From IMG/VR virus record IMGVR_UViG_3300018083_000048, positions 1 through 45,647 of that record: a DNA stretch of 45,647 bases; one strand, written 5' to 3'. The notes beneath the pieces are model-generated. The model was not told the origin of the DNA. It did not search any database and was given only the letters and a program-made list of their open reading frames with translations. The position numbers were made by a program, and so were the translations under genes. Within the stretch, counting starts at the first letter, position 1. Each line of letters starts with the position of its first letter. Origin of the DNA: a virus. Of this stretch, positions 1 through 7,112 are shown piece by piece.

Positions 1-123
1 AATTCGTCGCGGCCGAAAAGGATCCGGAGCGGCTCCGCGTTTTCATCAATACCGTACTCGGCCAGGTGTGGACGTCGAAAGGCGAGGCGCCGGAGTGGGC
101 GGGCCTCTACAACCGCCGCGACA
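1..123. repeat. Terminal direct repeat, left copy (contig circularity)
   Basis: These 123 bases are identical to 45525-45647. The repeat lies inside the large terminase gene, whose reading frame continues exactly across the junction. The simplest reading is overlap left by assembling a circular or circularly permuted molecule, not a biological terminal repeat. The unit genome is then about 45,524 bp. Confidence 0.95.
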
Positions 124-1097
124 CGTACGCGATCGGCTCCGTTCCCATGGGCGCGCTCGTGCTCACGTGCGGCGTCGACGTCCAGAAGGATCGCCTGGTG
201 TACGAGGTCGTAGGATGGGGCCGCGGCAAGCGGTCATGGTCGATCGACGCCGGCGAGATCCCGGGCGATCCGGCGAACGTCGAGCGCGGGCCCTGGGGCG
301 AGCTCGAGAAATTGACGGCGCGCCTATTCCCGCACGACGCCGGGATCGAGATGCCGATCCGATTGCTCGCGATCGACTCCGGGTACGAGACGCAGCACGT
401 ACACGCCTGGGTCCGTCGGCCGCACTCGACGCAAGTGATCGCCGTGAAAGGGTTCGATCACGGCGGCGCGATCATCGGTTCACCGGCGCCCGTCGAGATC
501 ACGATCAGCGGGAAGAAACGGAAACGCGGCGGCCGCGTGTGGCCGGTCAGCACCGGGATCGCGAAGTCGGAATTCTATGGGTTCCTTCGTCTCGAGCGCG
601 AGGCGGGCAAGCCAGATCCCGCCGGGTACGTGCGATATCCGGAGTACGCGGAGGAATGGTTCCGACAGATCACCGCCGAGCAATTGACGGCGACGAAAAC
701 CCGCCGCGGGTACATCAAGCTCGAATGGTCGATCCTCCCGGGCCGACAGAATCACGCGCTCGACTGTCGGGTCTACGCGCGCGCGGCCGCGGCGCTCGCC
801 GGGATCGACCGGATGAATGATCGCGATTGGGACGCGCGCGAGAAATTCCTCGGCGCCGGTTCCACGCCGGCCGCCGCCGCCGCTCGCGCGCGGGCCGCGA
901 GCACCTCACCGGCGCCAGGCTCGAGCGCGCCGGCCTCGAGCGCGCCGACGGCCGCGAGCTCCCCGGCGCCGGCGCCTCCGCTCCGCCCTGGGCTAGTTCC
1001 GCGGCCGCCGCCCGCGAGTAGTCCATCACCGGCGCCGGGCAAGCCCGGCCGGCCGACGTGGGTTCCGCCGCGGCCCGATTGGCTGAAACCCCGTTGA
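1..1097 (+). CDS. Terminase large subunit, C-terminal part (continues from 44540)
   Basis: This is the 3' portion of the large terminase gene; the 5' portion is at 44540-45647. The window enters the gene in frame at base 3. The segment carries the C-terminal nuclease half of lambda gpA-type terminases: CGVDVQKDRL (an acidic-site motif typical of the family), AIDSGY, and a late NHALDC motif. The last ~80 residues are an Ala/Pro/Ser-rich low-complexity tail not usual for the family. Joined around the circle, the protein is 693 aa from the ATG at 44540, slightly longer than lambda gpA. It cuts concatemeric DNA and drives packaging into proheads through the portal. Confidence 0.95.
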   Translation, partial: FVAAEKDPERLRVFINTVLGQVWTSKGEAPEWAGLYNRRDTYAIGSVPMGALVLTCGVDVQKDRLVYEVVGWGRGKRSWSIDAGEIPGDPANVERGPWGELEKLTARLFPHDAGIEMPIRLLAIDSGYETQHVHAWVRRPHSTQVIAVKGFDHGGAIIGSPAPVEITISGKKRKRGGRVWPVSTGIAKSEFYGFLRLEREAGKPDPAGYVRYPEYAEEWFRQITAEQLTATKTRRGYIKLEWSILPGRQNHALDCRVYARAAAALAGIDRMNDRDWDAREKFLGAGSTPAAAAARARAASTSPAPGSSAPASSAPTAASSPAPAPPLRPGLVPRPPPASSPSPAPGKPGRPTWVPPRPDWLKPR

Positions 1098-1138
1098 AGT
1101 GGAGCGGAGTGGAGCAAGCCCGGCGGCGATTACGGATC

Positions 1139-1154
1139 TGTTCCACGTGGAACA
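1139..1154. promoter_or_regulatory. parS: parS-type centromere site (perfect 16-bp palindrome)
   Basis: TGTTCCACGTGGAACA is a perfect inverted repeat. It matches the bacterial chromosomal parS consensus (TGTTTCACGTGAAACA in Bacillus; the C/G variant here is common in GC-rich bacteria). ParB loads on such sites as a CTP-dependent clamp. The site sits in the 218-bp noncoding gap between the large terminase and gpW genes. No parA or parB gene is present, so any ParB would come from the host. It is the only perfect copy I found by eye; partial cores containing CACGTG occur elsewhere, for example near 3967. Confidence 0.8.
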
Positions 1155-1229
1155 CCCGGCCCGCCGCGGCCCTCGCCGAAACCGGCCGACGCTGGCGCCA
1201 GGCGGGGCGCCCGTAGGCGCGCGGGCGTC

Positions 1230-1247
1230 GGGCCGGCCTCCCGGCCC
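1230..1247. terminator. GC-rich hairpin between large terminase gene and gpW gene
   Basis: GGGCCGG at 1230-1236 pairs with CCGGCCC at 1241-1247 around a 4-base loop. There is no T-run after it, so intrinsic termination is not assured. A weak -10-like TATCCT at 1297-1302 lies just upstream of the gpW start. The gap may therefore separate two transcripts. Confidence 0.35.
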
Positions 1248-1315
1248 TCCCGCCGTCGGCGTCGTTTCTAGGCCCGCCAGGGCGCCCGGGGCGTGCTATC
1301 CTCCTGGCAAAGCTC

Positions 1316-1525
1316 ATGCCGTTCACGACGACGGACGCCGAAAACCTCCGACGCGCGATCGCTGACGCGCGAGGCGCGCGATCGATGACGTTCAGCGATC
1401 AAACCGTCGTGTTCAATTCGCTCAAGGAAATGCTCGATCTCCTGGCCGTGATGGAGGCGGAGGCCGCCGCGGCCGCCGGCACGAGCGTACGGTACCGGAT
1501 CGGCACGACGAGCAAGGGCGCATAG
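1316..1525 (+). CDS. Head-tail connector, gpW-like
   Basis: A 69-aa protein directly downstream of the large terminase, the position of gene W in lambda (A-W-B). Its size equals lambda gpW (68 aa). The pattern fits the gpW family: an N-terminal helix (ENLRRAIADARGARSMTF), a short beta segment ending in VVFNS, then a helix (LKEMLDLLAVMEAEAAAA), with a basic tail. gpW plugs the portal after DNA packaging and forms the platform for tail attachment. The start is the ATG at 1316, and no convincing Shine-Dalgarno precedes it. In lambda the portal gene follows directly; here four glycan genes intervene. Confidence 0.8.
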   Translation: MPFTTTDAENLRRAIADARGARSMTFSDQTVVFNSLKEMLDLLAVMEAEAAAAAGTSVRYRIGTTSKGA

Positions 1526-1538
1526 GGGATCGCGCCTC

Positions 1539-2273
1539 ATGGCCGCGCCGATCCTCGCGTCCGTCTACTTCGGATCGGGCGCCGCCGGCGATCACTTCCG
1601 CCGGATGGCCCGGGCCCTCGAGTACTCGGCGCTCCGTCACGCGCCGGCCTGGCGCGTCGAGGTGCGACAGGTTCCGCCGCCGTCCGGCGTCTACCGCTCG
1701 ACGCTCGGCGTTCCCGCTCATGAGCACAACTCCGCGAAGCTCGATCACTGGCGCGACAGAATCACGGCCGCGGCCGACGGGGATCGCGTGCTCCTGATCG
1801 ACGTCGACACGATGATCACGGGCCCGCTCGATCCCGTGTGGGATCTCCCGTTCGATCTCGCCTACACGTCGGCGGCCGAACGGCTCCCGCTCAACGCCGG
1901 CGTCGTGTTCGTCCGTGTCTCGCCGTCGACGCGGGGGTTCCTCGAGCAATGGGCCGCCGTGAATCGTTCCTTCCTGGGCGACGCGGCCGCGCTCCGGCCC
2001 TGGCGCGCGCGCTACGCCGGGATCAACCAGGCCGCGCTCGGGTTCATGCTCGAGCGCGCGGGGCACGGCTGCCAGGTCGCACGGCTCGACGGCGCGATCT
2101 GGAATTGTGAAGATTCCACGTGGCGCCGGTTCGATCCGGCGACGACGCGGATCGTTCACCTGAAAAGCGATCTCCGCCGCGCGATCTTCCGCGGGCTCGC
2201 GCGGCCGGCGCTCTCGACGCTCGTCGCCGCCTGGCGCGAGCTCGAGGCCGCGGCGATCGAGGCGCACCGATGA
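1539..2273 (+). CDS. Glycosyltransferase, GT-A fold with DxD motif
   Basis: A 244-aa protein that opens the glycan cassette inserted between gpW and portal. The N-terminal beta strand (PILASVYFG), the metal/nucleotide-sugar motif LLIDVDTMI (DxD near residues 89-91) and the later LNAGVVFVR and NQAALGFML segments resemble GT8-like or nucleotide-diphospho-sugar transferases. It probably transfers a sugar from an NDP donor; donor and acceptor cannot be read from the sequence. Its stop overlaps the ATG of the next gene (ATGA), which implies coupled translation. A related enzyme, at 3922, lies two genes downstream. Confidence 0.75.
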   Translation: MAAPILASVYFGSGAAGDHFRRMARALEYSALRHAPAWRVEVRQVPPPSGVYRSTLGVPAHEHNSAKLDHWRDRITAAADGDRVLLIDVDTMITGPLDPVWDLPFDLAYTSAAERLPLNAGVVFVRVSPSTRGFLEQWAAVNRSFLGDAAALRPWRARYAGINQAALGFMLERAGHGCQVARLDGAIWNCEDSTWRRFDPATTRIVHLKSDLRRAIFRGLARPALSTLVAAWRELEAAAIEAHR

Positions 2274-3928
2274 TCCCGCCGCTCGTGAGCGTGATCGTTC
2301 CCTGCCACAATCACGGGGCCGTCGTCGGCGACGCGATCGCGAGCGTGCTCGAGCAACCGATCCCCGTGGAAGTGATCGTGATTGACGACGGTTCGACGGA
2401 CACGACGCCGGCCACGCTCGCGGCGATCGAGGATCCCCGCGTCCGAACGATGCGCCAGGAACACAGCGGGCCGTCGAGCGCGCGGAACCTGGGGATCGAG
2501 CTCGCGCGCGGGGCGTTCGTGATGTTCCTCGACGCCGACGACACGATCGAACCGACGAAGCTCGAGACGCAGATCGCCGCGTTCGACGAGACGGTCGGCT
2601 GGGTCCTGTGCGACGTCGAGATACAGGACGCCGCGAAGCAACGGACGATCACGGCCTCCGAACAATACCGCTACGATCGGCGCGAGTTCGGCGGATGGAT
2701 CGCGCCGATGCTCCGCCGCGGCAACGTGATCCCGATCATGTCGCCGCTCGTGCGACGCGAGACGATCGGATCGATCCGGTTCGACGACGCGCGCGTTCCG
2801 GAGGACTGGCACTTCTGGATCGCGATCGCGGAGGCGGCCCGTTGTCGCTACGTTCCGGAGGTGCTCGCGACGTACCGCCATGGGATCACCGGCCGGAGTC
2901 GGCTCCCGAAGTCGGCGCGCCAGGCGCATAGCGGGATCCGCTCGCCGCTCCGCTTGAACCTTGGATGCGGGAACCCGGCCGATCGATCCTGGCATCCGCT
3001 CCCGGGCCTCGTGAACCTCGACAAGTCGCTCGGCTGGAAATTCGAGCACGGGCTCGGCGAATTCGCCGCGGGCACCGTCGCAGGGATCACGATCTCGCAC
3101 GCGCTCATGTATCTCGCGGCCGACGCCTGGCCGGCGTTCGTCGAGGAGCTCGCGCGCGTGCTCGAGCCTGGCGGCGTCGTGCGGATCACGGAGGACGAAA
3201 CCCGCGACGCGCGATCGAGGTGTGTCGGCGGATGGAAGGGATCGCACCCGGCGATCACGCTCACGTCGCCGGCGTTCGTCCGCGCGAACCTTGAGGCCGG
3301 CGGGTTCACCGTCGTCGACGTCGCGCCCGACGAAACCCGGTACCGCGATGCGTCGCTCTGTCAGCGGTTCCACGGCGGGCCGCCCGACGTGTTTTTCGTC
3401 GAGGGCCTCAAGCGGAACGCGCTTCTATTCGCGCCGCACTCCGACGACGAGGCGCTGTTCGCCGCGTTCACCGTGCAACGCGCGCGGCCGCGGATCGTGA
3501 TCTGCTATCCGTCCGTCCGCGACTACGGCGACACGTACCGCCGGACGGAGGAGTCGCGCGCCGCGGCCGCCATCCTGGGCGCCGGGCCCGTCGAGCAATG
3601 GCAGGGCGGCAACCTCGCGGCCCGTATGCGCGCGCTCGTCGCCGATCACGGGATGCCGGCGGAGGTGTGGGCGCCGTCGCCGAACGCATCGCACGCCGAT
3701 CACGTCGCCGTCGCGGTCGCCGCGCGCGAGGTGTTCGGCGCCGGCGTTCGCCGGTACCAGACGTATCGGGGCGCCGAACGGGTTCGCGAGGGGCGCCAGG
3801 TCAGCCCGGGCACGGCCGACGCGATCGGGCGCAAGCTCCGCGCGCTCACGTGCTACCGCTCGCAACTCGAGCACCCGCGAGCCTCGCCGTTTTTCCTCGA
3901 CGATCAACGGGAGTACGAGGAATGCTAA
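2270..3928 (+). CDS. Three-domain fusion: GT2 glycosyltransferase - SAM methyltransferase - PIG-L deacetylase
   Basis: A 552-aa protein. Residues 1-225 form a family-2 glycosyltransferase (VSVIVPCHNHG, VIVIDDGSTD, FLDADDTIEP carrying the DxD). Residues ~226-380 are a class I methyltransferase of the LNLGCGNP type, with a following LARVLEPGGVVRI strand. Residues ~384-552 match PIG-L/LmbE zinc-dependent N-acetylglucosamine deacetylases: LLFAPHSDDEALF holds the metal-binding His-x-Asp-Asp, and SHADHVAVA the distal His pair. One polypeptide could transfer, methylate and deacetylate a sugar. The start is the ATG at 2270, which overlaps the upstream stop; longer in-frame starts run into the preceding gene. 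The domain order is as seen; the substrate is unknown. Confidence 0.85.
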   Translation: MIPPLVSVIVPCHNHGAVVGDAIASVLEQPIPVEVIVIDDGSTDTTPATLAAIEDPRVRTMRQEHSGPSSARNLGIELARGAFVMFLDADDTIEPTKLETQIAAFDETVGWVLCDVEIQDAAKQRTITASEQYRYDRREFGGWIAPMLRRGNVIPIMSPLVRRETIGSIRFDDARVPEDWHFWIAIAEAARCRYVPEVLATYRHGITGRSRLPKSARQAHSGIRSPLRLNLGCGNPADRSWHPLPGLVNLDKSLGWKFEHGLGEFAAGTVAGITISHALMYLAADAWPAFVEELARVLEPGGVVRITEDETRDARSRCVGGWKGSHPAITLTSPAFVRANLEAGGFTVVDVAPDETRYRDASLCQRFHGGPPDVFFVEGLKRNALLFAPHSDDEALFAAFTVQRARPRIVICYPSVRDYGDTYRRTEESRAAAAILGAGPVEQWQGGNLAARMRALVADHGMPAEVWAPSPNASHADHVAVAVAAREVFGAGVRRYQTYRGAERVREGRQVSPGTADAIGRKLRALTCYRSQLEHPRASPFFLDDQREYEEC

Positions 3929-4626
3929 CGATCCTCACGTGGAAGTGGGGATCGAAATTCTCCGCGCGTCACGTGAACACGCTCCGATCGATGCTCGCGC
4001 GCCGGCTCTCGCTCGAGCACCGGATCGTCTGTGTCACCGACGACGACGCCGGGATCGACGACGCGATCGAAACGATCCGGCTCCCGGCCCGCCATGCCGA
4101 CTCGCCGCGATGCCGGCGCCGGATGCGACAGTACGATCGTACGTTCGCCGAACTGATCGGCCCGCGGATCCTGTCGCTCGATCTCGACGTCGTGATCACG
4201 GGCGACATTACGCCGCTCGTCGATCGCGCGGATCCGCTCGTGTGCTGGCGCGTCGAGTACGCGGGCGTGTTCTCCGGTTCGATCGTCCTGATGGACGCCG
4301 GCGTGCTCGATCCGCTCTGGCGCGCGTTCGACGCGGATCCCGTCGGCTACGCCAGGCGCGCGGCTCCGCGCGGCGTCGGCAGCGATCAGGCGATGCTCAA
4401 TTGGTATCTGTCGCAACCGTCGACGACGATCCGGCCGGCCGTGTGGACGGAGGCCGACGGGCTCGTGACGTTTTTCGGCGCCGGATACGAGCGGCTCGAG
4501 CACCGCGGCGTCGGCCCTGGCCATCCGCACCTCCCGCCAGGCGCGCGGCTCGTCGTGCTCGGCTCCGACGATCTATACGTCCTCGAGCAAGGGGAGCGGT
4601 ACCCGTGGATCAGCGAATGGCGGTAA
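3922..4626 (+). CDS. Glycosyltransferase, GT-A fold with DxD motif
   Basis: A 234-aa protein with the same plan as the first cassette enzyme: a short N-terminal strand (LTILTWKWG), a central ILSLDLDVVITGD segment with the DxD, then a hydrophobic strand reading FSGSIVLMDAG, and SDQAMLNWYL. This layout fits GT8-like transferases. The ATG at 3922 lies within the end of the fusion gene (7-base overlap), and its own stop region overlaps the next start. The cassette is therefore translated as a coupled unit. Donor and acceptor are not readable. Confidence 0.7.
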   Translation: MLTILTWKWGSKFSARHVNTLRSMLARRLSLEHRIVCVTDDDAGIDDAIETIRLPARHADSPRCRRRMRQYDRTFAELIGPRILSLDLDVVITGDITPLVDRADPLVCWRVEYAGVFSGSIVLMDAGVLDPLWRAFDADPVGYARRAAPRGVGSDQAMLNWYLSQPSTTIRPAVWTEADGLVTFFGAGYERLEHRGVGPGHPHLPPGARLVVLGSDDLYVLEQGERYPWISEWR

Positions 4627-5228
4627 ACCTCGTGACGTTCGTTCCGTTCGATCTCGAGGCGAACCTGGGGCGCGCCTACAATCGCGCTATGGAGCTCCTC
4701 CCGGCCGACGCCTGGGCGTGCTTGCTCGATCATGACGCGATGCCGACGACGCGCGAATGGTACCGGCAATTGATCGAAGTGATCGAGCACCGGCCCGACG
4801 TCGGCCTGCTCACGGCGGCGACGAACCGGATCGCGTCGCCGTGGCAGCGGGCAGCCGAAAGCGATCTCGACAATCACGACATGGCGTACCACCGGCGGCT
4901 CGGCGCCGCGCGCCTCGAGCGGCGAACGCTCCTCGACGTGACGGAAACGAAGGGGCTCGGCGGCGTGCTCATGTGTCTGTCGCGCCGGGCCTGGGAGCGC
5001 GCCGGCGGGTTCGTCGATGGAATGCTCTGCGTCGATCACATGATGCACTTCGCGATCGCGCGCGCGGGCCTCAAGGTCTACGTCGTCGAAAGCCTGTACG
5101 TCTATCACTGGCGCCGGGCGAACGGCGACAATCTCCCCGCGAGCGTACCGAAGGCCCGGCATTGTCCATGCCGCGGGCCGGAACCGACGCCGACGCGGCG
5201 GATCTCGATCGTTCCGGAGAAGGGGTAA
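4617..5228 (+). CDS. Family 2 glycosyltransferase
   Basis: A 203-aa GT2-like protein. LVTFVPFDLEANLGRAYNRA is a strand-loop-helix at the donor-binding end. WACLLDHDAMPT contains the metal-binding DHD, GLGGVLMCLSRRAWERAGGF is typical of the GT2 acceptor region, and a later Cys/His stretch ends the protein. Phage GT2 proteins of this compact type usually lack membrane anchors, as here. The ATG at 4617 overlaps the preceding stop. It is the last gene of the cassette, followed directly by the portal gene with a good GGAGAAGGGG ribosome site. Confidence 0.75.
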   Translation: MAVNLVTFVPFDLEANLGRAYNRAMELLPADAWACLLDHDAMPTTREWYRQLIEVIEHRPDVGLLTAATNRIASPWQRAAESDLDNHDMAYHRRLGAARLERRTLLDVTETKGLGGVLMCLSRRAWERAGGFVDGMLCVDHMMHFAIARAGLKVYVVESLYVYHWRRANGDNLPASVPKARHCPCRGPEPTPTRRISIVPEKG

Positions 5229-5230
5229 CG

Positions 5231-6796
5231 ATGACACCTGAAAGAACCGAACGCCGCCGCCGGACGATCGGCGATCGTCTCGACGCGATCACGGCGCCGA
5301 TCGCGCCACGCTGGACACTCCGGCGGCAACGGGCCCGCTACGCCGGCGAGGTGCTCTCTCGACATTACGAGGGCGCCGCGACGACGGCCAGGACATCGGG
5401 CTGGCGTCGGCCGGCGACGGATGCGAACGCGGCGATCGGGCCCGCGGCCGCGAACCTCCGGAACGCGGTTCGGGATCTCACGCGCAACAATCCGTACGCG
5501 GCCGCGGCGCTCGCGTCGATTGTGAACGAAACGGTCGGATGGGGGATCGTCGCGGAGTCGCCGAACGCGCGCGCCATGGCGCTCTGGCGGAAGTGGGCCG
5601 AAACGAAAGCCTGCGACGCCGACGGGCAACACGATATCTACGGACTCCAAAAGCTCGTGCTCCGCACCGTCGCGCAGGACGGCGAGGTGCTCGTACGCCG
5701 CCGGTTCCGGCTCCCGATCGACGGCCTCCCGATCCCCGTGCAGCTTCAAGTGCTCGAGGCCGATTACCTCGACACGATGAAGGATCAGATCACGACGCCG
5801 AACGGCGGCCAGGTCGTACAAGGGATCGAGTTTTCCCCGATTGGCGAACGCGTCGCGTACTGGCTGTTTCGCGAGCACCCGGGCAGTATTCGCGGATCGT
5901 ACGCGCCGTCGGTTCGGATCCCGGCGGAGGGCGTGCTCCATCTATTCCGCGGCGAGCGGCCCGGCCAGGTCCGCGCCGTGTCGTGGTACGCGCCGTCGCT
6001 CCTCGGCTGGAAAGATCTCGACGATTACGACGACGCGACGCTGGTGAAACAAAAGATCGCCGCGTGCCTGGCCGTGTTCGTCCGCGACGATCTCGACGGC
6101 ACGGGATCCCCGCTCGGCGAACCGAACGACGTTCCGACGCCGGCGATCGATGCGCTCTCGCCTGGCATGATCAGCAACCTCCCGGCCGGCCGGCAGATCT
6201 CCGTCGTCGAGCCTCCGCGCGTGAACGATTTCGGCGACTACATGGATCGCAAGCTCCGCGGGCTCGCGAGCGGGCTCCGCGTGCTGTTCTCGAGCATGAC
6301 CGGAGACTTCCGCGATCTGTCGTTCTCGGCGGCGCGGATGGAGCGGATCGCGCATCAGCCCGACGTCGACGACAACCGATGGAGACTTTTGATCCCGGGT
6401 TTCTGTGATCCCTCCTGGGCGTGGGCAATGGAGGCGGCCGCGATCGCCGGGCTCCTCAATTCGGCGGAGGTTCCCGCCGTCGAGTGGACGCCGCCGCCGC
6501 TCGCGTTTATCGATCCGGCGTCGGAGGGGCTCGCGATCCTTCGCAACGTGCGAACCGGGATCTCGACGATGCAGGAGGAGCTCCGCGCGCGCGGGCTCAA
6601 CCCGGCGAAGGTCCTCGCCGAAATAAAGGCGTGGAACGCGATGCTCGACAAAGCGGGCGTCGTGCTCGACTCCGATCCGCGAAAGATGACGCAAGCCGGC
6701 ATGGCGCAGAGCGCGCCCGCGGCCGCGTCGCCGTCGGCGCCTCCCGCTCCCCCCGAACCCGCGGCGCCGGCGGAGGCTCCGGAGGAGGACACGTAA
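5231..6796 (+). CDS. Portal protein, lambda gpB family
   Basis: A 521-aa portal protein. The family is recognised from RDLTRNNPYAAAALASIVN near residue 80, the wing and stem region containing QDGEVLVRRRF and VLEADYLDT, and the conserved DFRDLSFSAARMERIAHQ stretch of the lambda/phage-21 type. It forms the dodecameric ring through which DNA enters and leaves the head. The C-terminus is Ala/Pro-rich. The start is the ATG at 5231, preceded by GGAGAAGGGG. Lambda gpB is similar in length. Confidence 0.93.
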   Translation: MTPERTERRRRTIGDRLDAITAPIAPRWTLRRQRARYAGEVLSRHYEGAATTARTSGWRRPATDANAAIGPAAANLRNAVRDLTRNNPYAAAALASIVNETVGWGIVAESPNARAMALWRKWAETKACDADGQHDIYGLQKLVLRTVAQDGEVLVRRRFRLPIDGLPIPVQLQVLEADYLDTMKDQITTPNGGQVVQGIEFSPIGERVAYWLFREHPGSIRGSYAPSVRIPAEGVLHLFRGERPGQVRAVSWYAPSLLGWKDLDDYDDATLVKQKIAACLAVFVRDDLDGTGSPLGEPNDVPTPAIDALSPGMISNLPAGRQISVVEPPRVNDFGDYMDRKLRGLASGLRVLFSSMTGDFRDLSFSAARMERIAHQPDVDDNRWRLLIPGFCDPSWAWAMEAAAIAGLLNSAEVPAVEWTPPPLAFIDPASEGLAILRNVRTGISTMQEELRARGLNPAKVLAEIKAWNAMLDKAGVVLDSDPRKMTQAGMAQSAPAAASPSAPPAPPEPAAPAEAPEEDT

Positions 6797-6800
6797 GATC

Positions 6801-7037
6801 ATGGGCGAGGATCGAACCGTGCACTGGCCCGACGAACGCGACGAGCACCGGCGCCGCGGCGGCCCGTTTCTCGAGGCGGCGATCTCCCCGTCGGCGCTCG
6901 CGGCGAAGTGGGGCGTCGGCGTGCAAACGATCTACCGCGACATCCGAAAGGGCGCCCTCCGCGCGTACCGGCTGCCTGGCGGCGATCTCCGGATCCGGAT
7001 CCGTGACGCGCGCCGCTATGGAAAACCTGTCGAGTGA
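6801..7037 (+). CDS. Helix-turn-helix protein (MerR/excisionase-like)
   Basis: A 78-aa protein with one DNA-binding domain: SPSALAAKWGVGVQTIYRDI reads as a helix-turn-helix, followed by a short wing with GDLRIRIRDARRY, as in the HTH_17/excisionase group. It lies between portal and protease-capsid genes, an unusual place for a regulator. With no integrase in the genome, an excisionase role is unlikely. Regulation of late genes or a packaging accessory role are alternatives. Confidence 0.65.
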   Translation: MGEDRTVHWPDERDEHRRRGGPFLEAAISPSALAAKWGVGVQTIYRDIRKGALRAYRLPGGDLRIRIRDARRYGKPVE

Positions 7038-7112
7038 TCTAGCTTTTCGTGATCGTTCGCGGCGCTAGTCCCTTGCGGCCGACGGCGCGCCTCCCGCATT
7101 CTCGCCAGCATC

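Noticed and set aside
1-123. Biological direct terminal repeat
   Set aside because: The repeat is short, lies in the middle of the terminase coding sequence and keeps its frame across the join, which fits assembly overlap of a circular or permuted genome.
1099-1365. ORF of 88 codons across the terminase-gpW gap
   Set aside because: It overlaps the gpW start by 50 bases and has no ribosome site. Its LFHVEH peptide is simply the translation of the parS palindrome. I treat the gap as noncoding.
3967-3980. Additional parS sites at other CACGTG cores (near 2115, 3967 and 41704)
   Set aside because: Outside the central CACGTG the arms do not match the parS palindrome.
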